From Isoperla grammatica (lineage: Eukaryota; Arthropoda; Insecta; Plecoptera; Perlodidae), in the NCBI GenBank assembly GCA_945910005.1, contig OX246746.1, forward strand, positions 18,271,279-18,335,278: a DNA stretch of 64,000 nucleotides, written 5' to 3'. The notes beneath the pieces were generated by a model. The model saw only the letters and a list, made by a program, of their open reading frames with translations, was not told where the DNA came from and did no database searches. Each line of letters begins with the position of its first letter. Position 1 is the stretch's first letter. The position numbers and the translations under genes were made by a program. Of the stretch, positions 37,000 to 48,400 are shown piece after piece.

Positions 37000-39680
37000 C
37001 TCACCGACAGAACTGAATAACAGAGATGGGTATTATTTTAAAAGTTAAACTTGAAACTGTCAACTAACTGGGGTTGAAAAAGCCACCTTAATTTATGAAG
37101 TAGTCTTAAAAATGTTACATTCTAACGCGAGCTAGTGAATTGCGAAGAGAAAAGAGCCTAAGAAAAACGCAAAATATGGATCTCTTTTAACGAATCTCCA
37201 AAAGGCCCTAGATCCATTAAAATACCCTAAAAACATATAGATAATCTTGCGAATGAATACTTAGTCTGAAAATAATCACAAGGGGAAAAGTGTTAGAAAC
37301 GAACGAATCTAAGAAGAATTGTTAAATAAGTCTCAAAACGAGTAATTATACTAAAAAGGTAAGATATAAGATAAATCAACTGAAATGAAAGCCATGCAGA
37401 GAGAAGTGGGGACATTCTCTGTACGTACAGACGACTTGGCCTACATTACAGTCAACCGTGCACAGTCTAGACATGAAACCATGAAACCTTTCATCGGAGC
37501 AGCAAAGAATGGGACAAAAAACCGTCTGTGACGTAATATGTTGAAATTTGACAGAAGTTGGTTGGGCTAGGTTAGTATCCCCGAGCGTCGGGTCACGAAC
37601 CCGCACCGAACCGTCTAGCCGTAGTTTCGTTGGGGGGTGGGGGTGGGGGGAGATGGGTAGGGGGCGTTGCACCAGCACGGAACTAATGACATTTCGCAGA
37701 CTCTGAGGTTGGGGTAGGTTGGAGTCTAGACAAGACTGCAGTCTAGCTACTTCATTATTCAGTGCTCAATCGAGGGAACATCATTCAAGCAATATGCTTT
37801 GCAAAATTGCAATATTACTTACAACATTTTTTTGTTTTTATTTTGTGGTATTCAGTCACTCGACGATTCAACAACAACATGCGATTACTACATGAATTAA
37901 GGCTGAATGTCAACCTACTCTGCAGAGCCCCCGATTTCTGTCGGTTAAATTGCATTCAAACTGTCAATAAGTAAACCAAAATACGTCATCCCCTAATACA
38001 AAAATTAGTGTTCCTTCTCGTGATTGATTCTTTGTTCTAATTCACATTTCCGTTGTTAAAATTAACTTCTTTAACTTTTGTATTGATTGGAAGAGAGGAA
38101 CATTTATAAGAAAGAGCATTAGGCCTAAATTCACTAGGGGGTGACCAATGATCGACTAAATTTCTGCATTTGATTTGATAAAATGAAATAGAGACAATTA
38201 TGTCTTGATTATGTTCAACCTCAAAGGCAGTATGTCTACCTACCCTTCACATATCTGTCTGTTAAAATTACTTTCTAAGTGTTTCAAAACTGTCACAAAG
38301 AAAACAAAAAATAAAAATAAAATAAAAACAAAATACATTATCTCCTAGCGAATGTTCACATAAATATGTGTGTTTTTCTAATGATCTTATTTAATTGGAA
38401 AGATGAGTTCATGCAACAACACATAAATAAGAACATCTGAACAAGCAGATATTTATTGGAAGAAATAATATTAAATATTAATAGCACTAAATTCTCTAGT
38501 TTAAATATTTTGTTTTATTTTGTAACAATTTGAAATCATTTAAAACAATTCAAACGTCAGAAATCTGGGGTTCCGCATGTTCGTAGGTGGACATACAGTC
38601 TTAATATAAAACATAAAGAGTAAGCACTAAGGAAAATATCAAACTTGTCTTATAAAGAGTACAAAGGAAAATATTCCCTAATCAATTACTTGACCTAACA
38701 GGCGAGGCTTTGCAGAACAAAAGAATGCCGATCCAGTATTAGCAATAAAACCAACAACCCCAGCTAGATTTCTTTTGATCTAACCACAGGATAAGTTTAA
38801 TTATTTATGAGGGTACCATACTTATGTGGGGGTCAGCGTTAAATGCCCCATAGCATGCGAGGCACACGGTAATACACTGTGCAACCTGTAAATTAAGAAA
38901 TAAGTCAACCTAAAGAGGGATACTTAGCATATGGCATGACCACTTACGGACGGTGGCTACTAATAAATTGACTTTAAATCAACAGCTTGTGTGCAACATG
39001 TCGCTATTTGCACACACAGCCACGCTCAGACATGTACATGTGGCTGTGAATTAATTGCAACTTGAATATGACAGCAGCAGGCACAATATATATAGCCTAG
39101 GTTGACACATTCTTTAAATGTGATCAATACGTAATTTGAAGTGCAAAGCAACATACTAGCAGCACATTTTTGTATTCTAGTTTCGAAAGTGTGCACACAC
39201 ACAAATGCTTATGCGGAGGAAACAACGACTGGGTATATATGCTGATTGTGCACAGTGCAATGCACAGGAAGCACTGCATGCGGTCACTAGTATTAGTGGA
39301 TGGCTTAGTGTGCAATAGTCATCTCATGTGATACGCAAAATATATTTTACATGAATTAGCCTACAATAAATGAATTGCAGGACTATATGACGAACATACT
39401 TAAAAATACTATTTCCTATTGCTAATCAGTTTTATAACCAAATTGCCCAAATACATATTAAATGAATACATACCAATCAATTCAAGGGAAGTGTGGGAGG
39501 TGGGAGGCCACTGGCTAATTTACTGTTCTGAGTAAAGCACACAAGTAGGACTTAAGATACTGCTATACAGGTGTAGCAAATGTGTTACAAATTCGTTAGA
39601 CCAAAGATACAGAAATAAAGGGATGTAAGAACAGATTGAAGAGGTTTGTGTGAGCACTGGATGGCTCTTCGGATAGTCTT
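37000..39680. other. intronic stretch without recognised features
   Basis: This is mostly unique AT-rich intron sequence of KAT7. The short open frames at 37376-37678 and 37762-37974 have no recognisable domain. Weak repetition of ACAAAGAAAAC-type sequence near 38280 was not resolved. Confidence 0.4.
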
Positions 39681-39694
39681 GAAGGTGCTATTGT

Positions 39695-39980
39695 TAGAGA
39701 TACGTGAAAATAGCGTTTTGTGTATATAGATGCTACAAAGCGCTATTTTTTCAGTAGAAACTAAGGTTTTTCTGTTCCTAATTTATTATATTTAACATAG
39801 TAATTATACTTTGTTTATGATAAATGCCATTTGGTTGATTTTAATTTTAATAGTATGACATGATTTAAAAATAAAAATTTGAGAAAACTTCATTCTCAAG
39901 TTTTTTAATCTTGGCAAAAAAATAGAAGCTACAAAACGCTATAAAATGACAATTGAAAATGCTATTTTCACGTATCACTA
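39695..39980. mobile_element. hAT MITE, family TAGAGATACGTG, copy 2
   Basis: 286 bp, with perfect 8-bp duplication GCTATTGT (39687-39694 and 39981-39988). It is in the same orientation as copies 1 and 3 and differs from them at only a few positions. Confidence 0.93.
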
Positions 39981-41379
39981 GCTATTGTTGTCCTATGTAT
40001 ACTGTTTGTGCTGTACTGTGCTGTAAATGCCGTCCCAGGGGCCAGGAGCAATCAATTTTAATACCCTATGGCGGGGTTTTACAATAAGATGATGGAAAAC
40101 AATGGAACATATACAGCCACTTTAACATAACTAATGTTGGTATAATGTTATTAGTCCTACCTTTATTATATTATGTAGCATTGGATTATGATTTAGGTGA
40201 CAAGTTCAAGCTAGAAGCAATCAAATAAACCTGTTTTCAAACAGCAAAACGATTGAAGAGAATTGCTGGTAATTGTATGCTTCAATATAACTCACCTAGG
40301 GATGGCAATTGATTCCCGATAGGAAGCAATTCCGAATAGTTCATCCAAAGTCACCGAAGTCATTACTTATACCGTACGTATTCACGTGATATTTGAGGAG
40401 TTGTAGGTAGTGTACTACTTGTCTTTAGGTAGGACATTAGTGCACTACAAGATATTCCGCTACTTATTTTCGCAGTCTCCATTTATTTCATTACATGATC
40501 AACCATCCCTTGGCACAGTAGCTCCTCGAGTCCTCGCTACTAATAAATAAAGGACTGTAGACGACTGATAATTGGCACAATAAATATGCCAGCTGGGCCA
40601 AATAACCATCTTACTGCTGCAGTACAAACTGCTGTGAATTCCACACACATGCTTCTGGTTGACTTTCACTCCAACATAACCTTGACAGACCCAACCCTAA
40701 ACAAGCAAAGACTACGAAATACGAAATCTGAAATGTCACACCCTTTTCTGGTCAATACACTCACGGACATAATATTTCATTTACACTACACCCATGTATC
40801 ATTTGTTATTTAAAATCTTGAAGTTCAAACGTTCAGTGAGTTCATCTTCATCCGTAAAGGAAAAAATGGGAGTGATATAACTCAACTAGGGAAAAATCTA
40901 GCGAGATCATGGCGATTTACAGCAGTCAAAATCTTTACTTCTTTGCAAAAGTAAATGTCAACGCTCTTGACGGTGTCTAGCGTGTGAAAAGAGAGTGTAT
41001 TATTTATGAGAGTTTGTCATACAGACATCCTTTGATGTGAATAATGATTAAAACTGCAACATTTCTACTGGGTTTGTAAGTACAGGTGTTTGTTTTTCTC
41101 AAGACGTAATAACATGAAATGTGTTACTTGATACGTTACGCCTTTTTTCCACATATCTCCACATAGGCCTACTACGGCAATAAGAGTTGAAATGAAATAG
41201 TGAAATAAAATACATTTTGGGGTTTTATGCAAAGTATGAACATTTGAGTCCAAAACTTGAAATAACAACCAATTTGGCCTATTTGAAACATTCAAACAGA
41301 AGTTCCTGTGGTAGTTACAATTAAATTATAAATATTTCAACTACATTTCTAAGTACCCCTGGTCACTGGTTTAGAGTCT

Positions 41380-42295
41380 CACATCAAGGACACATACGAT
41401 TTTCTCGAGAAACTGAAGAGTCTGGCCACACCCCTCCCAGCCAACATCTATGGCCACCATGGATGTTACGTCTTTGTACACTAACATACCCACTACACAA
41501 GGACTCTCAGCCTTAGAACACTACCTCAACAGCAGACCACAGTAAACCAAACCCTACACCCATTTCTTGGTAGGATTATGGCGGCTGGTCCTATCAATGA
41601 ACAACTTCACCTTCATGGACCGCCACTACTTCCAAACTAAGGGAACAGCAATGGGCACCAGGATGGCTCCATCTTACGCCAACCTGTTCATGGGCAAGGT
41701 TGAAACACAGGGTTTGCTTCTGCTCTGTTGGTTCCGGTTCATCGACGACATCTACGCTATTTGGACCTACGGTGAAGAATCGTTCAACACCTTTTTAGAG
41801 GAACTCAACACCTTCACATCATTGCGCTTTACGTGGGAAATCTCCAAACACCACGTCAACTTTTTAGACGTCGATGTCTGGATCCGGGATGGACACCTGG
41901 AAACCAGCGTCCACTTCAAACCAATCAACAGTCAACAATACCTAGCCACCCCAACTACACCAAACAGGCTTTACAGCATTCACTCGCCACACGAGGACGC
42001 AGGATTTGTTCCAGACAAGAGGACCTGGCCAAGTATTGCCACCGCATTGCGAACGCCTTTGTGGCCCGAGGATACCCCCGTCAAAAAGTGCTGAACCAAC
42101 TCCATCGACCCGAAAAACCGCGCATCCCACCTAACAATAGCACCAGCCCACTTGTCACCCAGTGGCACCCAGGCTTACACGTGCTAAACGGCATCATGAA
42201 GCGAGGAGCACACATCCTTAAGTCATCGTCTCTCACCAACGATCTCACCATCAACCTACCTCGGGTATACTTCCGGCGCCCACCCAACATCAGCG
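41380..42295 (+). pseudogene. Penelope-like element, reverse transcriptase region (frameshifted)
   Basis: This is the relic of a Penelope-like retroelement polymerase. Across several frames one sees DVTSLYTNIP (RT motif A, near 41462), GTAMGTRMAPSYANLFMG (41643-41697) and FIDDIYAIW (motif C with the catalytic DD, 41738-41764). Further on are thumb-type blocks: DLAKYCHRIANAFVARGYP and, downstream, TQWHPGLHVLNGIMKRGAH. At least two frameshifts and stop codons break it (near 41540 and 41940), so it is dead. It continues after a SINE insertion into a GIY-YIG domain at 42747. The order RT then GIY-YIG endonuclease is diagnostic of canonical Penelope elements. Confidence 0.88.
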
Positions 42296-42302
42296 ACCTC
42301 GT

Positions 42303-42739
42303 AAGTAAATAAAATAAATAAATAAATTCACATTTAGAGTCTACCCACTCAGTAACTAAACTGATTTGCAGTGGGGGACTTTAATTTAAAGTGACTAAAC
42401 CAACCCTGTAGGCTTCGAACACCATCGACGAGTGAGCGATAACCAATCACAGATCGATATTTCAAATACGAAACATATGAATCAGTGATTGGACAGTGCG
42501 AACACCTGCGGACAAATGTCAGAATCAACAAGGCCGATTCAGAACAACTTTGAATTTATTGAGTGCTTCGTTGCTAGGACGGCTCCAAAGTCACCGTTTA
42601 CTTATTCCTAAGACAAGACGTAATGGAATTGAATCCACAATAGAAGTTAAAAAACTTCTGCCTAAAGCGGGATTTGAACCCGGGACCTTCTGCATTGGAA
42701 GCAGGGATGCTAACCACAGAGAAAACAAGAGACGCTGCC
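42303..42739 (-). mobile_element. tRNA-derived SINE (family B), full length, inside the Penelope element
   Basis: This 437 bp insert is flanked by ACCTCGT direct repeats (42296-42302 and 42740-42746), which mark target-site duplication. Read on the minus strand, the head has GTGGTTAGCATCCC, the anticodon-arm-like CTGCTTCCAATGCAG and the B box GGTTCAAATCC. The body follows, and the tail is ATTTATTTATTTATTTTATT. It splits the Penelope frame between the RT-connection and endonuclease regions. Truncated relatives are at 8735 and 32945. Confidence 0.88.
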
Positions 42740-42746
42740 ACCTCGT

Positions 42747-43120
42747 GGATCACACCCTGCCGTAGACCACGATGTAAGACCTGCACCATTCACCCATCCA
42801 CTACAACTTTCACTGCTCGAGCCACCAGAAAATCATACCCCATCAAACAACACAACAACTGCACCACTACCAACCTCATCTATCAATTACAATGCCAGCT
42901 ATGCCCTGCCGAGTACATAGGCCTAACCACCAACTCGCTAAGCACCCGGATGAATGGGCATAGACAGGACACTGCCAAAAACCTAAACTTGAAACCCGTG
43001 GCCCAACACGCAGGCAGTCATAGCAAGGGGTTCAATGATTGCTACACAACAAGAGTAGATAGGTCATTACCCCCCTCCTGCAATGAGGAACACCTGAGGC
43101 AATGGGAATTGGCACACTAA
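42747..43120 (+). pseudogene. Penelope-like element, GIY-YIG endonuclease region
   Basis: The frame carries CRRPRCKTC (a Cys-rich zinc-binding linker), then LIYQLQCQLCPAEYIGLTTN, the GIY-YIG core in its Penelope form, then R...NGHR with the catalytic arginine/histidine region, and a HAGSHSKGF segment. It is the C-terminal domain of the same element as 41380-42295, separated from it only by the SINE. It ends at a stop near 43120. Confidence 0.87.
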
Positions 43121-43400
43121 ATCGTCACCAACTCGCGCCAAAAACCCAACCTCAACCTTAGGTAGGCCTAGGCCACCTACTCCTTAGGCCCCTTCCTCCT
43201 CCCACACTGCCACCTCAACCCCCAACAGCGCCTTGTAAACCTTGTAAATAGTAGTTTTAAACAGTTTTAGTTGTTAGCCATCTCCTTCAACAGTCGGTGA
43301 CCAAGGCCACGTAGGCCGAAACTTTCGACAGTGTTATGTGTGTATATATAAATGTTATCTACGACTCTCGCAGCCACCCACGTACTTTCAGGTAAGCTGT
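43121..43400 (+). mobile_element. Penelope-like element 3' terminal region
   Basis: This non-coding tail ends near TTTCAGGTAAGCTG. It contains GGTGACCAAGGCCACGTAGG followed by CCGAAAC, which folds as a short GGCC/GGCC stem. The same motif and the same GGTAAGCTG end are present in the foldback at 45790. Confidence 0.6.
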
Positions 43401-43704
43401 TGGTCTCCTTTCCTCTTTTTTCCCACAACTAATTCTCATCCAGCCAATAGGCCTTCTATCAAATCAAGCATGGTTAAAATTAATTTAAAGAGCGTTAGAA
43501 ATAGAGATGACTTCGGGTACCTTGAAACCGGTTTCAAACTGGTTGCATAGAAAACCAGATCTGACTTTTTATACCGGTCCAATTTGCTATTTCTTATAAA
43601 GACAAATACGTATACGTATCTATATAGGCCTATATAAGATAGTTCTCTTTTGTTAGAGCACTAGCATATGATTCGCCTTTTTACATTGTGGTTATAATAA
43701 TCAT

Positions 43705-43987
43705 TAGAGATACGTGAAAATAGCATTTTGTGTATGGATGCTACAAAGCGCTATTTTTTCAGTAAAAACTAAGGTTTTTCTGTTCCTATTTTATTATATT
43801 TAACATAGTAATTATACTTTGTTTATGATAAATGCAATTTGTTTGATTTTAATTTTAATAGTATGACATGATTTAAAAATAAAAATTTGAGAAAACTTCA
43901 TTCTCAAGTTTTTTTTCTTGGCAAAAAAATAGATGCTACAAAACGCTATAAAATGACAATTGAAAACGCTATTTTCACGTATCACTA
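43705..43987. mobile_element. hAT MITE, family TAGAGATACGTG, copy 3
   Basis: 283 bp, with perfect 8-bp duplication ATAATCAT (43697-43704 and 43988-43995). Confidence 0.93.
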
Positions 43988-44460
43988 ATAATCATTTAAT
44001 ACCCTTTTTGGGTCTGTTTTTCTTTAAAACATAATTTATAGTGACTTTAACACAACGATATTACAGCGGTATGTAAACACGGAGTCCTCAGCTAGGTGCC
44101 CTGATCGATAATGAACAAGCATCTGTTCTTCAGTTTCTCTCTCTCTCTAACTCACGGCTTTGTGTCGGGTGGTCAACTCCCATCCCTTCTACAGTATCCT
44201 TGCAGCATTCAGCATGACCACATCGCGTGCAATAATATATTACGCAAATATAACGTACGACTGCTTACAACATGAGAAACATCTGCCTTGAGTTAGTGAA
44301 TAAAAAACAATTTAATATAATCTTGTAAATCTTGATGTGACATGAATTATTAATTTATTACTCCATAGCAAATGGGAGGGAGAGACCAGCCTAGGCCTAT
44401 ATATTTACCCCCCTAACCCCCCCCCCCCATTTCATCACAAAAGTCAAGCCCAATTGGAAA

Positions 44461-45126
44461 TAGGGATGTCAACGGGTACCCGTTACCCGCCCGGTACACA
44501 CGGGTACGGTTCCTACTTTTCAATACCCATTACCTGGTACTAGGTACCCGTTCCCTTCTTCTGTTCAAAACGACATCAATTCAACATTGCGATATTTCCC
44601 TACTGACGTCTTTGTGCGAGCGTATGAGCCGCTCTTTTCAATTTGCCGGCATTTAACTTGACACCCACGACCCCCCCCCTCGTCTCGATTAGCCATCGTT
44701 GAAAAAAAATGAGACGTAAAGCCCAATTAGTATCATCTTCTGCAGGCCTATGGAAGAATGCTGCGGAACGGTTGCGAGTCCGAGGGAGCGCACCCGCCCG
44801 TCGTAGCTTTACCGCAATCAGGTTCTCTTGTTCGAGCTCGGATTATGACGTCATCGCTTTGACGAGGCGGACCACCGGATTCATTGTACGTGCCTACAGT
44901 AGCAGAGACGCAAGCTTTGAAGCTTTGTTGAATACTTCCGCGATCGTTTTGCATCGAAGACAATGCAACCTGATACCGTTAAATATAATGTCTCTTTCCA
45001 CAACTTTGCGAATCATTTGACACCCATGACGATAAAACGCGTATTTAGTATTATTTACTATCCGGGTAGTCTGGGTATGGCGCGAGGGTACCCGGGTACA
45101 ACTATTTCTGGGTATTGACATCCCTA
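44461..45126. mobile_element. hAT-type element, TAGGGATGTCAA ends, 666 bp
   Basis: The left end TAGGGATGTCAACGGGTACC and the right end (reversed) TAGGGATGTCAATACCCAG are flanked by ATTGGAAA and ATTGGTAA (7 of 8 match). The subterminal zones carry many GGGTACCCG motifs. It lies only 94 bases from the KAT7 zinc-finger exon. The internal open frames have no recognised domain. Confidence 0.85.
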
Positions 45127-45219
45127 ATTGGTAAGATCATTATACCATTTGTAAAATATTTCTACCTAGGAAGAAACCAGTAGTAAAACAGTAAAAATAA
45201 TAATACCGAGTCTTCTTAC

Positions 45220-45633
45220 CTTACTGAAGTACCCGACAGTGTGGCATCCCTCAACGTCTCCAATAGTCATCACGTAGAACAAGAAGGGTTCAACGTCGTA
45301 ATACAGCGTCTTGTGGTCGAGGAAGAACTTGGCAAGGAGACATAAATTCTGGCAATATTGTTTGTATCGTTTCCCGTCGACTTCCCAAACCGATATCTTC
45401 TCCTTCCTGTAGACTTCTTCCCCGGGCGGATGTCTCCACACACACTTGACAGCGTGTCGTTTCAGGATGGTATTGCTCTTCATGTATCGCAGACAATATT
45501 CACACAGGTACAGCTTGGGCACTCGTGCAAACTCTTCCGGGTACGGGCTCTGGTACCACACTTCCATTTCAAATTTACCCATTTCGATATATTTTGTACC
45601 TTTAATGAACGGCAAGGTCTTCAAGTCTTCTTC
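45220..45633 (-). CDS. KAT7: KAT7 exon: MYST zinc finger and first half of acetyltransferase domain
   Basis: This 138-codon exon (acceptor TTACAG|GAA, donor AAG|GTAAGA) encodes the N-terminal half of the MYST catalytic domain. The MYST-type C2HC finger is visible as CEYC, then H and C (Cys538, Cys541, His554, Cys558 of the visible protein). Next come the conserved [20 protein letters not shown] block and [10 protein letters not shown], which form the acetyl-CoA-binding core. The exon ends exactly on GYFSK; this lysine is the residue MYST enzymes autoacetylate to become active. Identity to human KAT7 is very high throughout. Overlapping plus-strand open frames (for example 45358-45639) are shadows. 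Confidence 0.96.
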
Positions 45634-45789
45634 CTGTAATTAACAAAATAGATGGTTATACAATATATACCCACATGAGCCACCAATACTGACTATAAAA
45701 TATAGAGAACATTTATTTCACAATTTCAAAACAATATCATCTCATATTTCATAACAATCACTTTACACTCATCAATATTACAAACCAAC

Positions 45790-45971
45790 AGCTTACCTTG
45801 TTGTAGTTGCGGCCTTCGGAGTCGATAGAAACACAAAAGATATAAACACAAAACGTCGAGACAGTTTCGGCCTGATGTGGCCTTGATCACCCGACGAAGG
45901 TGGAGGAAAGACTGGGTTATCTTTTGTGTTTCTATCGACTCCGAAGGCCGCAACTACTACAAGGTAAGCTG
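45790..45971. mobile_element. foldback of a Penelope-type terminus
   Basis: AGCTTACCTTGTTGTAGTTG...CACAAAAGATA is mirrored by TATCTTTTGTGTTTC...GGTAAGCT, giving arms of about 50 bases with one or two mismatches. Between them, on the minus strand, is the block GGTGATCAAGGCCACATCAG then GCCGAAAC seen at the 3' end of the Penelope element. It lies in the 2.4 kb intron between the linker and zinc-finger exons. Confidence 0.75.
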
Positions 45972-46317
45972 GGTTCCTTCCTGTCTTTCTCCCCTAGCTC
46001 AATTACCTAGCCGTTAGGCAATCTAACACATTCACAATATTACAAACCGCTATGTATACAAGGACAATAATACAAATATGGAAAGGGGTGTGGTCGCTAA
46101 GTTAGATCATAAGAATAGGGAATCATGACATTTGTGCATCACTGTTAATTTCAATCATCGTCACCATTTATTAGAATCAAGAATTAAGGCCAGGGGAAAA
46201 AAGAAAAGACAGTTATTGTATGGGCCACTGTGGCCCGTTTCTTGTCCCCTTTCTGAACCACATCTATGTAAATAATGTTGAACAGAAAAATAAACAATAA
46301 CATGTCAACAGTTTGAG

Positions 46318-46600
46318 CCTTGAGTGAGTAATATAGGGTAGAGTCGCAACACAATCGGCAGTTTGTCTTCCGCCTTGTGCTGCCCAACATACTTAAGTCG
46401 GGTAGTAGAAGTTCGCCAAGCGACGCGATGACGGAGTTTTCGGTTGTCTTCGCATCTTCGGTGAAGTAGCCGACCAATTAGGCTCTGTCATCGCGTCGCT
46501 TGGCGAACTTCTACTACCCAACTTAAGTATTTTGGGCAGTAAAAGGCGGTAGATACACTGTCGATGGCGTGGGGCCTCTACCCTATATTATTCACTCAAC
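46318..46600. mobile_element. palindromic MITE, about 280 bp
   Basis: The left TTGAGTGAGTAATATAGGGT and GTAGTAGAAGTTCGCCAAGC are mirrored by GCTTGGCGAACTTCTACTAC and ACCCTATATTATTCACTCAA on the right. The inner 50 bases of each arm are nearly perfect. Confidence 0.85.
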
Positions 46601-48023
46601 GGTTTGAGACTATAAGAACTTGCTTATCCGAGCGCGTAGTTTTCGAGAATCAGAGTTATCTCAGCTGGTTTTAGACACGCTTTTGTCTCTAAACATTTAA
46701 TGTATATGTTTTAATCTACATCATTTTCTGCAAGCAACAGTTTTTGCGTACGGAACGAAACCTATGACAAGGAAACTGAATAAATTGCATAACTCTAGCC
46801 TAAAAAATAAAAATTGTTTCACTGACACAATATGACAGTTGTATGTTCCTTGGCACCCCCCACACACCTACACTGAATACTACACATACTTCTATGGTTG
46901 GTAGACTGATACAATACAGATAAACGAAACATTCCAGAACAGCCAAGATTTCAGTTATTCGACGTCTTGTTGTTTTCAATTAGCTCGGATATCCGAGGTC
47001 TCACTGTACTTCTTTCGTACATTTGTGTTTTTAAGGGTTTCAATAAGAGTGTGAGATGCCCAAGTATGGATAACTGTTATAACTGTTAGGATAACTACTG
47101 TTCTCTCACACACTGCACATAAATAGACAATCCACAAATTAGGACAAGCAAAGAGCCACATTATCTCTCTACTCTGAAACCAATCTGTACTGTGACAAAC
47201 CATACAAATGTGTGTAAGAAGAGATGAATAAGGTTTTCTAGAACATATCAGTGGAGTGGAAACACTTGAGCTACCAACTGCAAATAGGCTAAAATGTGGT
47301 TGATTGTGGGAAATATCAGACTGGCTATTATCCCCCATTTCGAGACAATGTAACTTAACAAAACTCTGCCCCTCAGTACAACTACGCATGGTAGAACAGC
47401 TGACATTGCCAAGCATGAATAACGGTGATAAACACGTTTTTATCTATACCATCGATTTACATATAAACACGGCTTTCTAATACATACATCATGTTAATAG
47501 TATAGTATGGTTTAATAAACTTAAAATTTCAGTTTATGTACCTATCTGATAAAATATTAAGTAGAGATGCAAGTAGAGATCTCTATAAAATCATCTACGA
47601 GACCTCTACAGTCACCGACAAGCTAAGCTGTTGGGTTCCCTATCCACCCCCTACCTAGCATAGGCAGTATATTCGTTTTCATTCCTCGTGAACGTGCTTG
47701 CATATAAACATGCACACAGAGCATTTCCCTAAACAATGCATCATTCTTTAGCTTTACACTTATAACCACGCTGTTAGGTCACCTGTTAATTGTTCACTGG
47801 CTTTATTCACCCTTTCATACAATCCTTAAGTTGTCTTACATTTAAAAACTGATGTGTTCCTCTTTCTTTCCTCCTAGCTTGGATGTACGGGATTACTTGT
47901 TAGCTACGATACTAAATATTCCTTAATCTAACGATCTCACTCATATTCTGTTCATACATTTTCTCCTGTTGTTGGATCAAATCTTCCTTATTGTTATAAG
48001 CAACCAGTGCTGTTCACAATTAC

Positions 48024-48194
48024 CATCTTTTCACTGGCAGCGGCCTGAGCCTCTTCGAACAGCTTGAGATCATAATCTGACGCCACTCCTTTCAACTTCG
48101 GTTCACGTTGCTTTTCTTCTATGGTGCCACTGCTGTCCGCACTATCCTGGTCTGTATCGACGGTTACCTTGGAAGCTGCCCTCATCTCCTTAAC
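48024..48194 (-). CDS. KAT7: KAT7 exon: linker between C2HC finger and MYST domain
   Basis: This is a 57-codon exon with acceptor CTAG|GTT and donor ATG|GTAATT, phase 0 at both ends. The first half is a polar linker (Asp/Ser/Glu-rich). The second half carries SDYDLKLFEEAQAAASE, which aligns with the SEYDLDLFRRAQARASE block of human KAT7 just before the catalytic domain. Joining it directly to the preceding exon gives KNYIAK|VKEMRAASK, which lines up with the RYKEKVAELRKKR segment of human KAT7, so no exon need be missing between them. It lies 13.3 kb from the upstream exon and 2.4 kb from the next. Confidence 0.9.
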
Positions 48195-48229
48195 CTAGAA
48201 GACAGCACATGCACATCAGTTTTAGAGTG

Positions 48230-48400
48230 ATGTTTGGATTTTACGTCCCAATTTTTTTTTTAGCAACTAGGGCTAATCGAGACGATGAGTGGGTGAAATA
48301 TGAAGATGAAAAAAAACACATGTCCGAATCAGATCCATTACACATCGCGGGGGTTGTCATAAGGGGAGTGCAGCACGGGAGGGCAGGGCCAAGTTGGAGG
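48230..48400 (-). mobile_element. SINE with CATCTTCA-type 3' block, next to KAT7 linker exon
   Basis: On the plus strand it contains TGGATTTTACGTCCCA, GGCTAATCGAGACGATGAGT and TGTCCGAATCAGATCCATTA. It matches the element at 36655 and starts within 40 bases of the exon's acceptor. Confidence 0.65.

Noticed and set aside
40290..40512. Possible hAT element with TAGGGATGGCAATTG and a reversed AAGGGATGG end
   Set aside because: The flanking 8-mers do not match and the end similarity is short.
46976..47416. 146-codon minus-strand open frame near KAT7 exons
   Set aside because: It shows no KAT7 homology, and the linker and zinc-finger exons join perfectly without it.
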